Source: Saliniramus sp050485405 | GTDB taxonomy: Bacteria > Pseudomonadota > Alphaproteobacteria > Rhizobiales > Beijerinckiaceae | Length of the DNA: 64,000 bases | NCBI GenBank assembly: GCA_050485405.1 | Contig: JBJHBI010000007.1 | Coordinates: forward strand, 23,996-87,995 | Direction of reading: 5' to 3' | Part shown: positions 54,865 through 63,585 of the stretch, in pieces | Numbering within the stretch: position 1 is the stretch's first letter | How the letters are laid out: each line of letters begins with the position of its first letter | Made by a program: the position numbers and the translations under genes | The notes under the pieces: model-generated | Seen by the model: the letters and a program-made list of their open reading frames with translations, nothing else | Database searches by the model: none | What the model was told of the DNA's origin: nothing

Positions 54865-56217
54865 TCATTCCCCCGCAGCGCCGCGCTTCATGTCCTCGCG
54901 CAACTGCCCTGCGTAATGACGGTAATCGACTTCGAGCGCATAACGCGGCGAATCGAGCCAGGTCTTGCGCTTGCGCGTGAGGTGAGCCTCGACCTCGCTC
55001 GCGCGGGTAGCGGCATCGGGCAGGGCCATGTCGCCGGAAAGTGCGCGCGCGATCCATTGCCCCTGAATCTCGACGAGGGGAATGGTGGGTCCGATCGGCT
55101 GAACCAGTCCCGCGAGGATCAGCCCGTCGAGGCCGAGCGGGATCATGCGGCGATAGAGCCGGCCCGCTTCGGTTTCCGGGTCGAAGACCTCCCGGGCGAG
55201 GAAGGGGAAGCTCGTGCGGTAGCCCGTCGCGTAGATGATCGCGTCGAAGGGGGTGCGGCTGCCATCGACGAAGCGCACGCCGTCCCCGTCGAGGCGGGCG
55301 ATATCCGGCCTGACCGAGATCCGGCCATGGCCGATCGCGGGAAGAAGCTCCTGGCTGAGCGTCGCATGTTCGCGCCACATCGGATGCTGCGGACGCGGCA
55401 GGCCGAAACGGCGCTGGTCACCCTGGGCGAAGCGTACCAGCAGGCTCATGATCCGCCGGATCATCGGGGTCGGCAGGCGGAGCGTGCGCGCCAATGCGCC
55501 AGAGACCTGATCGATCGGGCGCCCGAACAGGTATTTCGGCATCACCCAGGCGCTGCGCCGCGTCGAGATGCAGACATGCTGCGCCCGTTTCGAGAGATCG
55601 ACCGCGATATCGACCGCGGAATTGCCCAGCCCCACCACCAGCACCCGTTTGCCTTCGAAGGGATCCGCGCGGCGGTAATGGTGGGAGTGCATCTGCGTAC
55701 CGGCGAACTCGCCCTCGAATTCCGGCATGCGCGGATCCCAAAGATGTCCGTTGGCGACGATGACATGGCCGTAATCGCGCTCCCGCCCGTCGGCGAGCCG
55801 CACCCGCCAGCGTTCGCCGGCCCGCTCCAGCGAGGCGACTTCGCTGTTGAAGGTGACGAGCGGGCGGATACCGAAATGATCGGCATAGGCCTCGAGATGG
55901 CGCAGGAACTGCGCGTGGGAGAGGAAATCCGGCATCTCCGGATCGATCGGGAAATCCGAATAGCCGAGATTGGGCCGGCTGGTATCGATATGCAGCGAGG
56001 CGTAGCACGAGGAGAGGCCGTTATCATTCTCGTAGCGCCACATGCCGCCGATATCCGAGCCTTTCTCGAAGCAATCGAAGGCGAGCCCGCGCTCCTTCAG
56101 CGCCTTGGCGACGGTGATCCCGGAGGATCCCGCTCCGATGATGCAGATATCGGCGGTGGTTGATCTGCGGGGATGTTCATCGGCGGCGGCGCGATCGGGA
56201 GAGGCCGTGTCGGTCAC
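54865..56217 (-). CDS. Flavin-containing monooxygenase
   Basis: A 450-residue FAD/NADPH monooxygenase. FAD-binding CIIGAGSSGITVAKALKERG near residue 23, IGGMWRYENDNGLSSCYASL, the NADPH site VLVVGLGNSAVDIAVDLSKR, and the C-terminal ATGYRTSFPFLAREVFDP are all present. The FMO/BVMO hallmark FxGxxxHxxx(W/D) is approximated by FEGEFAGTQMHSHHYRRADP. The GTG at 56217 has GGAAGGACC upstream. An operator-like palindrome embedded in its promoter and the upstream TetR gene suggest induction by substrate. Oxygenates a sulfur-, nitrogen- or ketone-containing compound; which one is not known. Confidence 0.88.
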   Translation of the reverse strand: MTDTASPDRAAADEHPRRSTTADICIIGAGSSGITVAKALKERGLAFDCFEKGSDIGGMWRYENDNGLSSCYASLHIDTSRPNLGYSDFPIDPEMPDFLSHAQFLRHLEAYADHFGIRPLVTFNSEVASLERAGERWRVRLADGRERDYGHVIVANGHLWDPRMPEFEGEFAGTQMHSHHYRRADPFEGKRVLVVGLGNSAVDIAVDLSKRAQHVCISTRRSAWVMPKYLFGRPIDQVSGALARTLRLPTPMIRRIMSLLVRFAQGDQRRFGLPRPQHPMWREHATLSQELLPAIGHGRISVRPDIARLDGDGVRFVDGSRTPFDAIIYATGYRTSFPFLAREVFDPETEAGRLYRRMIPLGLDGLILAGLVQPIGPTIPLVEIQGQWIARALSGDMALPDAATRASEVEAHLTRKRKTWLDSPRYALEVDYRHYAGQLREDMKRGAAGE

Positions 56218-56307
56218 GGGGCGGTCCTTCCGGTATGGTGGTGGGCGGATGGGCGGATGGGGCGATATGCCGGCGCGCAATTATCCGCCCGGGGCGACAC
56301 TTCAAAA

Positions 56308-56337
56308 ACATACTACTCAGTAGGTTTTTTTGTCAAT
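56308..56337 (-). promoter_or_regulatory. Monooxygenase promoter with embedded TetR-type operator
   Basis: On the minus strand TTGACA (56337-56332) and TATGTT (56313-56308) are separated by 18 bp, a near-consensus sigma70 promoter. The inverted repeat AACATACT-ACTC-AGTAGGTT (56308-56327, one mismatch) covers the -10 box and half of the spacer. A repressor bound here would block polymerase. The start of the monooxygenase gene is about 90 bp downstream. Confidence 0.75.
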
Positions 56338-56414
56338 GCGGGTATGCTAAGGCATTGCCGATGACGCGATGCCTACGACCATCCAACCCGATCATGATCC
56401 GGATCCGGCCCCCG

Positions 56415-57056
56415 TCACGCCGGTGGGCGCAGGCCGTCGACCAGCGGCGCGACCATGCGCGCGGCGAGATCGGCGCGACGCGGCGCATCATCATCGGGGC
56501 GCGGGCGATACCAGATGATCGACCATTGCAGCGCGCCGAGCAGGATTTTCGCCGTGATCGCGACATCGCTCTCGCGGATCGTGCCCTGGGCGATTCCGCG
56601 TGCGAGCATGTCCTTGAACAACGCCTCGAAGCGGTCGCGTTCGGCGATCAGGGAAGCCATGGTCTCGCGCTGATCCGGGGTCGTCGCCTCGAAGCGATGG
56701 ACTTGCACGCCCTGTGCCACGACGCTCTCGTAGGTATGGTGTTCGAGCATGGCCCGCGCATGGGCGTGCAGCATCGCCGCGAGCGCTTCGAGCGCATCCT
56801 CGGCAAGCGGCAGGATCGCCTCCTGGGCAGCGAAGAGACGCGCCATGCCTTCGCGATGCACGGCGAAGAAGAGATCCGTCTTGCTGGCATAGTGATGATA
56901 GATCCGGCCCTTGGTGCAGCCGAGCCGGCGCGCGACATCGTCGATGCCGGTGGCGTGGTAGCCGCGCTCCATGAAGCAATGCGCCGCCGCCTCGACGATC
57001 TCGGTCTTGCGCCATGCGCCCCTCTCGGGACGCGGCGTTCGGGCTCTGCTCGGCAC
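56415..57056 (-). CDS. TetR-family transcriptional regulator
   Basis: A 213-residue repressor-type protein. The N-terminal HTH reads FMERGYHATGIDDVARRLGC then TKGRIYHHYASKTDLFF, the classic TetR recognition helix region; the remaining ~150 residues form the ligand and dimer domain. The GTG at 57056 has GGGAGGAGCCC upstream and is chosen over a further GTG at 57083. It lies upstream of the monooxygenase gene on the same strand and most likely controls the palindrome between them. Confidence 0.9.
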   Translation of the reverse strand: MPSRARTPRPERGAWRKTEIVEAAAHCFMERGYHATGIDDVARRLGCTKGRIYHHYASKTDLFFAVHREGMARLFAAQEAILPLAEDALEALAAMLHAHARAMLEHHTYESVVAQGVQVHRFEATTPDQRETMASLIAERDRFEALFKDMLARGIAQGTIRESDVAITAKILLGALQWSIIWYRPRPDDDAPRRADLAARMVAPLVDGLRPPA

Positions 57057-57166
57057 GGGCTCCTCCCTTCGCTGCGCGCGCACCGGTCAAACCGGGTACG
57101 CCGGGCAAAGTGCATGCGGCTCAATATCACGAAACAATCGATCTGGAAGAACGGGGAGAGGCGACC

Positions 57167-58144
57167 ATGCGGGTTCTGATCACGGGGGCCTTCGGGCTGA
57201 TCGGGCGCCGGCTTACGCAGGAACTCATCGCGCGCGGCGTGCTGACCGATGGCTCGGGGCGCGAGCGCGCGATCGGGGAGATCCTGCTCGTCGACCGGGC
57301 TGTTCCCGAGCGATTGCCCTCCGCACCCTTCGCCCTCCGCGCCATGGCGGGCGACATGTGCGCCCAGGATTTCCTTTCGCGCGTCATGGATCACCAGCCC
57401 GACAGCATCTTCCACCTCGCCGCGAGCCTGACGGTGGAGGCCGAGCGGGATCTCGCCCATGGCTGGGCCGTCAATCTCCATCTGCCGCTGCGCATGATGG
57501 AGGCCCTGCGGGAAAGCGCAATCCGCGCGAAATTCGTCTATACAAGCTCGATCGCCGTCTTCGGAGGAGAACTGCCTTCGGTCGTGGCGGATGACCACGT
57601 GCAGAATCCGCAGACCTCCTACGGCACCGCCAAGGCTGTGACCGAGCGCCTGCTCGACGATTACAGCCGCCACGGTTTCCTCGATGCCCGCTCGCTGCGC
57701 CTGCCCATCGTCGTGATCCGCCCCGGTGCGCCCACAGGCGCCGTCTCCGACCTGATTTCCGGTCTCGCCCGCGAGCCGCTCGCGGGACGACCGGTCACGG
57801 CGCCGATCGATGCGACGATGCCGTTCCCCATCGTTTCGGTGGAGCGGGCGGCGCGCAATCTCGTGCGGCTGCACGATGCGCCGCAATCGGCATTCGGCGC
57901 GAGCCGCGCGATCAACCAGCCGGCCCTCACCGTATGCGTGAACGACTTCATCGCCGCGCTCGAACGCATCGCCGGAAGCGCTGCGGCGCGCCTCGTCGAG
58001 ATCGCCCCCGATCCGGCGATCACACGCATCGTCGCCGGCTGGCCGCGCCGGTTCGTCACGCAAAACGGGCTTTGTGACGTCATCACCGCCGATGACAGCC
58101 TCGATGCAATTCTCGCTGCCTATTGCGAGAGGTCAGCGCATTGA
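57167..58144 (+). CDS. NAD-dependent epimerase/dehydratase-family protein, D-erythronate dehydrogenase (DenD)-like
   Basis: Extended short-chain dehydrogenase of 325 residues. The NAD site is MRVLITGAFGLIGRRLTQEL, the catalytic Tyr-Lys pair is in SYGTAKAVTERLLDDYSRHG, and SIFHLAASLTVEAERDLAHG and RLPIVVIRPGAPTGAVSDLI match the DenD subgroup of sugar-acid catabolism. GGGGAGAGG precedes the ATG at 57167. It is divergent from the TetR gene. No kinase or isomerase of the erythronate pathway is adjacent, so the substrate assignment is tentative. Confidence 0.8.
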   Translation: MRVLITGAFGLIGRRLTQELIARGVLTDGSGRERAIGEILLVDRAVPERLPSAPFALRAMAGDMCAQDFLSRVMDHQPDSIFHLAASLTVEAERDLAHGWAVNLHLPLRMMEALRESAIRAKFVYTSSIAVFGGELPSVVADDHVQNPQTSYGTAKAVTERLLDDYSRHGFLDARSLRLPIVVIRPGAPTGAVSDLISGLAREPLAGRPVTAPIDATMPFPIVSVERAARNLVRLHDAPQSAFGASRAINQPALTVCVNDFIAALERIAGSAAARLVEIAPDPAITRIVAGWPRRFVTQNGLCDVITADDSLDAILAAYCERSAH

Positions 58145-58194
58145 GGCCCGCATCGGCGCGGATCGCCAGAGCCGCAAGGTAACGAGCCCGGTCA

Positions 58195-58515
58195 TCAGGC
58201 CGGCTCGTCGCACATTGCGCTCCGCAACCATGACCTGACCGTAGCAATGTCCGGATCCAGCATCTCCGCAAGCCCGCCCGAATAACGCGCGAAGGCCTCC
58301 CGGTTGAGGCCGTTGACGCCGATGAGCACCGGAATTCCGGCTTCCAGCACATCGGCGATCAGGCTCGCGAAGCCGCGCCCCTCGGCTTCGTGCTTGCCGA
58401 ACTTGTTGACGATGAGAATGTCCGGGCGCCGATCCGCCAGATCCACCCGCACGGCGCTGGCGACGCACGAAGAGGCGGATGCGCTCGCCCAGATCGAGAT
58501 CGAGGGATGCGCCAT
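58195..58515 (-). pseudogene. DUF2478 remnant (nitrate-reductase-associated P-loop protein)
   Basis: The C-terminal part of a DUF2478 protein is readable as RRPDILIVNKFGKHEAEGRG then FASLIADVLEAGIPVLIGVN and GGLAEMLDPDIATVRSW. The N-terminal P-loop half is missing, and the segment is out of frame with the hemerythrin domain it abuts. DUF2478 genes are typical of denitrification and molybdenum loci. It is part of the collapsed nar region. Confidence 0.7.
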
Positions 58516-58882
58516 TCAGCTCGCGGCATTCTGCCAGCCCATCGGCGATGATGCGTGTGTCGATCTTGTCCTGGCGGTGTTCGCGCACGAGAAGCGAAAG
58601 CACCCGTTCGATATCCTCGTCGCGGGCACGCGCCCGCAGCAGCGGAAACAGATCTTCTTCCTCGTCGGCACGGTGGAAGGCCATTTCAATATCCATATGA
58701 CGCAGAACCTGCGCGAGCAGCGTTGCTTGGGGCGGGCTCTGTTCGCCGAACGCCTCCAGCGCGCTGCACAGGGCGCGGTGGCGATGATGGTCCGCGAGGA
58801 TATAGGCGAGCGGACGCGCCAGCAGGGCCGAGTCGAGCCTGTCGAGCGCTCTAGCATCAAGCTTGCGCGTGAGAGCAGGCAT
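58516..58882 (-). pseudogene. Hemerythrin-domain fragment
   Basis: Starting at the ATG at 58882 (MPALTRKLDARALDRLDSAL), the frame shows HHE hemerythrin features: YILADHHRHRALCSALEAF, FHRADEEEDLFPLLRARARD and LLVREHRQDKIDTRII. Around 58515 it runs into sequence that belongs, one frame over, to the DUF2478 relic, so the native C-terminus is lost. A shortened diiron protein might still be produced. Hemerythrins of this kind occur in nitrate/nitric oxide gene clusters. Confidence 0.65.
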
Positions 58883-59087
58883 GAGCGGCTCCCCTCGGGC
58901 AAAACGCGAAGGCGAGCATCCTGCGCAGGCAGACGAGGCCGGGATCGTCCGCCCGTCCCATCGCTTCCATCAGCGAAAGCCAGTCATCCTCACTCGCCTC
59001 GTTGGTAAAGATGCGCGTCGCGCGCGACAGGAAGGCGCCGGGGCTGATCCCCTCCTGTGCCGCCGCCTCACGAACCTGTGTGGTCAG
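58857..59087 (-). pseudogene. Small ORF of the decayed nar locus, unknown product
   Basis: A 76-codon frame (QVREAAAQEGISPGAFLSRA, TRIFTNEASEDDWLSLMEAM, GRADDPGLVCLRRMLAFAF) begins in a CTGA overlap with the ppiC-like stop and ends inside the hemerythrin start. It has protein-like composition and tight coupling to both neighbours, suggesting a former gene of the nar operon. Without an ATG or GTG start it is probably not translated well. Confidence 0.45.
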
Positions 59088-59240
59088 TGAGAGAGTACGC
59101 GCGCGAGATCGGCGAAGAGCTCCGGGCTTTCGTGCAATTGCCTGATCGCCTGCGTGGCCTTCTCGCGGGCCGCGGCGAAAGCGGCTTCGTCCGCCGGATC
59201 GGCGGCGAACAGTATATGGCTGACCTCGTCGATGGTGGGG
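59084..59240 (-). pseudogene. PpiC-type peptidyl-prolyl isomerase fragment
   Basis: About 50 codons read TIDEVSHILFAADPADEAAF, AAAREKATQAIRQLHESPEL, FADLARVLSH and then TGA. HILF...ADLARxLS is the opening of a parvulin (PpiC) domain as encoded at the end of narGHJI operons; the rest of the domain is missing. The frame differs from the narG relic which it abuts, so narH, narJ and narI have been deleted between them. Confidence 0.6.
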
Positions 59241-60284
59241 GGCGTGGGCGAGGCCCTTGTAGATGTCCCGGTCGGAACACGATTCCCAGATCGGGTCCAC
59301 CGCCGCGCTCAGCGGGTGGATGAAGGGATGCATGTCGGAGGTGTTGAGATCGTTCTTCTCGTACCAGGTCGCCGTGGGCAGGACAATGTCCGAATAGACC
59401 GCCGTGGTGGACATGCGGAAATCGAGGGTGACGAGCAGGTCGAGCTTTCCTTCCGGCGCCTCGTCGTGCCAGACGACGTCCTTCGCCCGGATCCTGCCCT
59501 CGGGACCGAGGTTGCCCTTCTCGTCGCGCACCAGCCGCACCAGCATCGGCATGTCGGTATAGCGCCCGGCGTAATCGGTGAAGTAATCCACCTGCCGGTC
59601 GACGTGGAACTCCTTGAGGATGACGTGGCCCATGGCCATGCCGAGGGCCGCGTCGGTGCCCTGCTTCACCGAAACCCACAGATCGGCGAATTTCGAGGCT
59701 TCCGAGTAATCGGGGCAGATCACCACGCTCTAGGCGCCGCGATAGCGCACTTCCGTATAGAAATGGGCGTCGGGCGTGCGCGTCTGGGGCACGTTCGAGC
59801 CCCACAGGATCAGGAAGCCGGAATTGTACCAGTCGGCGCGCTCGGGCACGTCTGTCTGCTCGCCCCAGGTCTGCGGCGAGGAGGGCGGCAGGTCGCAATA
59901 CAAGCCATAGAACGACATGCACACGCCGCCCATCAGCGACAGATAGCGCGAACCCGCCGCATAGGAGACTATCGACATGGCCGGGATAGGCGAGAGGCCG
60001 ATCACCCGGTCCGGGCCATGGGTCTTGACCGTATAGGCATTGGCCAAGGCGATGAGCTCGTTGACCTCGTCCCAGGTGACGATGCCGCCCTTGACATAAA
60101 CCTTTCAGGAGCACGAATCGGTGCAGTTCACGCCATGCGTGGAGCGCACGACCCGGTCGTGCTGCCAGCGCTTGCGATAGCTGTCGTCCCAGGCCCGGTT
60201 CTCGGTGGTGGTAATGCCGTGCCCGCCGGCGAAGGTTTCGACCCTCTCGCGCAGGTAGGAAAGGCGATCCCGAAAATGTGACGT
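59241..60284 (-). pseudogene. narG: Respiratory nitrate reductase alpha subunit relic
   Basis: Unmistakable NarG segments: QHDRVVRSTHGVNCTDSCS (Fe-S region), IGLSPIPAMSIVSYAAGSRY, QTWGEQTDVPERADWYNSGF, VPQTRTPDAHFYTEVRY, KQGTDAALGMAMGHVILKEF and NTSDMHPFIHPLSAAVDPIW. The gene is broken in at least five ways. The start codon is ACG (60284) although an AGAGGA ribosome site remains. The Trp codon after DSCS is TGA. About 100 codons are missing between GGIVTW and DEVNELI. TAG at 59730 follows RYRGA. Several hundred codons are missing between MPMLVRL and EGKLDLLVTLDF. The C-terminal half is absent. An intact NarG has about 1,240 residues. Confidence 0.92.
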
Positions 60285-60314
60285 TGTGAATTCCTCTGGA
60301 ATATCTTCAGGCGT

Positions 60315-60491
60315 TCAGCACGGGTTGGCCGCATTGCGGCGCGCGTACATCCACCAGTTGAGAGCGACGTTGAAGGCGAGGAAAGCGGCGAGGCCGTAGA
60401 AGATCGGCGTCGCGGCGGCGAAGGAGGCGAAGGACCAGGCGAACAGCATCCCGAAGAGGAAGGGCCCGTAGGCGGCGATCGCGGCGGTGAA
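60315..60491 (-). pseudogene. C-terminal fragment of a membrane protein of the nar locus
   Basis: Fifty-eight codons with two hydrophobic stretches (YGPFLFGMLFAWSFASFAAA and IFYGLAAFLAFNVALNWWMY) ending ARRNAANPC. It stops 31 bp before the narG relic. Its upstream portion is replaced at 60491/60492 by the Crp/Fnr fragment reading the other way, so this is a deletion junction. Family not identified. Confidence 0.55.
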
Positions 60492-60965
60492 GCCACCTTC
60501 ATCCTCACAGCCGTCGTCACCGACGAGATCTATCTCAAATCCGCCGCCCGCACCCTCGTACCGAGCCGTATCCTGATGCTGCCGGCGGGGTCCGTGCGCA
60601 AGGTCTTCGCCGAGGAGCCGAGTTTTGCCCGCGCGATCGTCGATGAACTCGGCTTCCGCTATCGCGAGGTGGTGCGCGAACTCAAGAACCAGAAACTGCG
60701 CACCGGCGCCGAACGCCTCGCAGCCTGGCTGCTCGGCCAGAGCCATGCGGCGGGCGGTGCACGCGAACTCACCCTGCCTTTCGAGAAACGCGTCCTCGCT
60801 TCGCTGCTCGGCATGGCGCCGGAAAATCTCTCACGCGCCTTCGCCACTCTCGCCGCCTACGGCGTCACGAGCTCGGGCAAACGCGTACGGCTAGACGATC
60901 CCGAGGCACTCGCGAGGCTCTCGCGACCAAGCCGGTTCATCGACGAGTGGAAGAACGGTGATTGA
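60492..60965 (+). pseudogene. Crp/Fnr-family regulator missing its N-terminus
   Basis: The frame reads ATFILTAVVTDEIYLKSAAR, TLVPSRILMLPAGSVRKVFA, then the dimer helix ARAIVDELGFRYREVVRELK and the HTH LPFEKRVLASLLGMAPENLS RAFATLAAYGVT. The first half of the cyclic-nucleotide-type sensor barrel and the start codon are lost at the junction with the membrane-protein fragment. Internal ATG 60576 could give a 129-residue truncated product with an intact DNA-binding domain. Its position suggests a NarR/NnrR-type regulator of the former nitrate locus. Confidence 0.75.
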
Positions 60966-61102
60966 AGGCGGTGCCGGCGCGCCAAGGGCATGACCGGGCT
61001 TTCTGTCGAAGCACTCACCCAGGGTCGGACCGGAAACGGCGAGACGCCGAACACCGGCCCGCGCGACCACGGATGCGCCTCGCGAGAGGGTGCTCGCAGA
61101 GA

Positions 61103-61130
61103 TTGATATTACGACACAATATGCTATATA
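61103..61130 (+). promoter_or_regulatory. Sigma70-like promoter
   Basis: TTGATA and TATATA with a 16-bp spacer in an AT-rich stretch 54 bp upstream of the small ORF at 61184. It may drive that ORF and the EamA gene. Confidence 0.5.
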
Positions 61131-61183
61131 TAGTTATTGTTTGATGCTTTATGCATCTTTTAATTGTTTTAGGAGCTGGTGCC

Positions 61184-61309
61184 ATGATGATTTCAGAATC
61201 CGCACTTTTACTCGGATTGCTTCAGGAGAAACTCGCTGAGGGCGAGGTCCATTTTCCCCACGTCGAGCGTAATTATCATCAAGTAAACATGGGAGATCAT
61301 CGAAAATAA
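61184..61309 (+). CDS. Short ORF (41 residues) of unknown function
   Basis: Encodes MMISESALLLGLLQEKLAEG and EVHFPHVERNYHQVNMGDHR plus a final Lys. It has an excellent AGGAGCTGGTGCC ribosome site and a promoter-like pair upstream. The N-terminal half is an amphipathic Leu-rich helix; the C-terminal half is His/Asn-rich. It ends 41 bp before the EamA start. It could be a small regulatory or leader peptide; no family recognised. Confidence 0.5.
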   Translation: MMISESALLLGLLQEKLAEGEVHFPHVERNYHQVNMGDHRK

Positions 61310-61350
61310 GATAAATTGTAAAACATTATTAATATCGGGTCATCGCCAAA

Positions 61351-62310
61351 TTGTCTTTTACTGTCGCAATAATTCTCGGCATACTGGTCAACTGCATCTG
61401 GGGTTTCGCCTTTCTCGTCCCGCACCTGCTGTCGGATGTGGATCCGATACTGATCACTTTGGGGCGGTATCTCTGTTACGGGGCCGTCTCGCTCGCGATC
61501 CTGGCGACCTGGCGAGGCGTCAGTCTCAGCGGGATGACGCGTTCTGATTGGGGAATGGCGTTCGCGCTCGCCTTTACCGGCAATGTCGGCTACTACGCGC
61601 TCGTCGTCACGGCGGTTCAACTCGGGGGGGTGCCGATCGCGGCGCTCGTGATCGGGACCTTGCCGGTCACCGTCGCTGTCGTGGGGAATATCGTCCAGCG
61701 CGAGTTCCGTTTTCGCATTCTCGCGCCTGCAATTGCGCTCATCTTGCTCGGCCTGTTCCTCCTGAACGGGCACGCGCTCTCCAGTGCGGGGGATGATGTC
61801 GCGATGAACCGTACCCTTTGGGGCCTGCTCGCGGCCTTCGGTGCGCTCGTCCTGTGGACCTGGTACGGCATTCGCAATGCGCAATACATGAAATCCCAGA
61901 TCCATGTGGATGCCAATTCCTGGTCGGTCGCGATCGGCATCGCGACTGCGGGATTGTCGCTTGCCGCCCTTCCGCTGGTCCTGGCCGCCCATGCCGTCGT
62001 ACCCGCCGTCAACCTCGCCGTATTCGCCGATCGCGGGCTGCTTCTGGGGCTGATCGCCGGGAGTCTGTTTCTCGGCATTATCGTCTCATGGCTTGCGACG
62101 GTTATGTGGAATCGCGTCGCCCGGGTGCTGCCGATAGCGCTGGCCGGGCAGCTCGTCGTGTTCGAAACCCTATCGAGCCTCGTCTACGCCTTCATCGCCG
62201 ATCAACGCTTGCCGGATTTGCTCGAAATAACCAGTGCGGTCTTGATCCTCACCGGCGTCGTCCTCGGGGTGAGGGCGACGTTGCGTGCGGCAAAACTCTC
62301 GACACAGTGA
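61351..62310 (+). CDS. EamA-family permease (second copy)
   Basis: A 319-residue inner-membrane protein with ten hydrophobic helices. The first repeat starts FTVAIILGILVNCIWGFAFL and the second covers FGALVLWTWYGIRNAQYMKS to EITSAVLILTGVVLGVRATL. Two loop features (SDVDPILITLGRYLCYGAVS and MKSQIHVDANSWSVAIGIAT) set it apart from the EamA protein at 6751, with which it shares little. The start is a TTG with a poor site, so the true start may differ slightly. Substrate unknown. Confidence 0.82.
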   Translation: MSFTVAIILGILVNCIWGFAFLVPHLLSDVDPILITLGRYLCYGAVSLAILATWRGVSLSGMTRSDWGMAFALAFTGNVGYYALVVTAVQLGGVPIAALVIGTLPVTVAVVGNIVQREFRFRILAPAIALILLGLFLLNGHALSSAGDDVAMNRTLWGLLAAFGALVLWTWYGIRNAQYMKSQIHVDANSWSVAIGIATAGLSLAALPLVLAAHAVVPAVNLAVFADRGLLLGLIAGSLFLGIIVSWLATVMWNRVARVLPIALAGQLVVFETLSSLVYAFIADQRLPDLLEITSAVLILTGVVLGVRATLRAAKLSTQ

Positions 62311-63168
62311 TTTGGACCGGGCATATCGGCGCGACCGCATCACGTTGAAGGTCATGACGAAGACACGCGCAATACGGTTTCCAATGGCATGCGCAGCTGG
62401 ATTTTCTCATATCCGCGTCAAAGCCATCGATCACCGCGCCGGCATATCCAAAGGGCAACGAATCGCTGGTTGCTCGGGGCGAATGCGTTCAGCGGGGAAC
62501 ATGCTGGCGCTGAGTTCGAGGCGCTGCGCGGTTTCCCGCTGATCCGAAGCTGCACCTCCCGTCGCAAACAAGGCGCATGCACGATGGGCTCGCCGCGCCG
62601 CAGAAGCTCATGCGCGGATTACGGCTCGAGCCGACCGATGGCTCCGGGGGTGACTTCATGCGCGGCTGCCCATTCTGGCTGCTGCGCGGGCGTTTGATCC
62701 GGCGCAATGCCGCGAGCTGACACCGCGGCTGCGATCCCGCGCATGATCATCGCTCACCGAGGAGATCGGCGATGGGTTTTTCCCACGACGCGGAATACCA
62801 CCGCCTGGTGCGACAGGCTCCAGGTTTTCATTGACCAGATCATCCTGCCGGCAGGAATTTCAACACATGGTGAGGGCGACGCTGACACACAGTGAGTAAA
62901 GGGAGCAGCACATTCTTGTCAGCTTGGCTTTACCACTCTCTGCTTCCTCAAAAACCTCATCTCGATGTCAATGAAAACGATGGAAGCCACCGGGCGCGTG
63001 GGTGTACGCGGCTTTTGGAGATCGCCACCGGGGTTTCTCGCGCCGCCTCGGCGCTGTCGAGGACATCGGATCCCGGCCTACCTTGCGCGACGATACCGTG
63101 TCGCGGCACTGGACTTGTGGGCGCGGCGGCGGCATAAGTCCTCTGTCGAAAAAGGGCGATGATCCGCG
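62311..63168. other. Gene-poor interval between EamA and NDUFA12
   Basis: About 860 bp with no frame that looks like an intact gene. Short open frames exist on both strands but lack plausible starts, ribosome sites or recognisable motifs. One unidentified stretch near 62583-62720 reads MHDGLAAPQKLMRGLRLEPT in one frame and may be a gene remnant. The part just before 63169 must contain the promoter of the NDUFA12 gene. Confidence 0.6.
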
Positions 63169-63585
63169 ATGACCCTGAAAGAGTTCTTCACCCAGTTCTT
63201 CACCTGGTGGAACGGCCAGACGCTGAACACCCGGTTCCATACCTGGCGCCACGGCGAGCGCGTCGGCGAGGACGCGTTCGGCAATGTCTATTACCGCTCG
63301 AAGGGTGGCGCCAAGGATCCCGCGCTCGGGATCGAGCGCCGCTGGGTGATCTATGCCGGCCTCGCCGATCTCTCGCGCGTCCCGCCCGGCTGGCGCGGCT
63401 GGCTCGCCCATACCTACCCCACCGCCCCCTCGCAGGAGGAATACGCCCCGCGCGAATGGCAGAAGAACGGCGCCGAGAACCATACCGGCACCGCGCAGGC
63501 CTATCGCCCGCAGGGCTCGATCCTGACGCCGGAACAGCGCCCCCGCGCAACGGGCGATTACGCCGCATGGTCGCCGGGCGATTGA
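63169..63585 (+). CDS. NADH:ubiquinone oxidoreductase accessory subunit NDUFA12 family
   Basis: A 138-residue accessory subunit of respiratory complex I shared by alphaproteobacteria and mitochondria. The sequence has TWRHGERVGEDAFGNVYYRS, ERRWVIYAGLADLSRVPPGW and WLAHTYPTAPSQEEYAPREW, the family core; the C-terminus is Pro/Gly-rich. It sits on the cytoplasmic arm near the junction with the membrane arm. The ATG at 63169 is the only plausible start, and the next gene begins within its last codons. Confidence 0.93.
   Translation: MTLKEFFTQFFTWWNGQTLNTRFHTWRHGERVGEDAFGNVYYRSKGGAKDPALGIERRWVIYAGLADLSRVPPGWRGWLAHTYPTAPSQEEYAPREWQKNGAENHTGTAQAYRPQGSILTPEQRPRATGDYAAWSPGD

Noticed and set aside
62583..62727. 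48-codon frame MHDGLAAPQKLM
   Set aside because: No ribosome site, stop codon just upstream, and no recognised similarity; left as part of the gene-poor interval.
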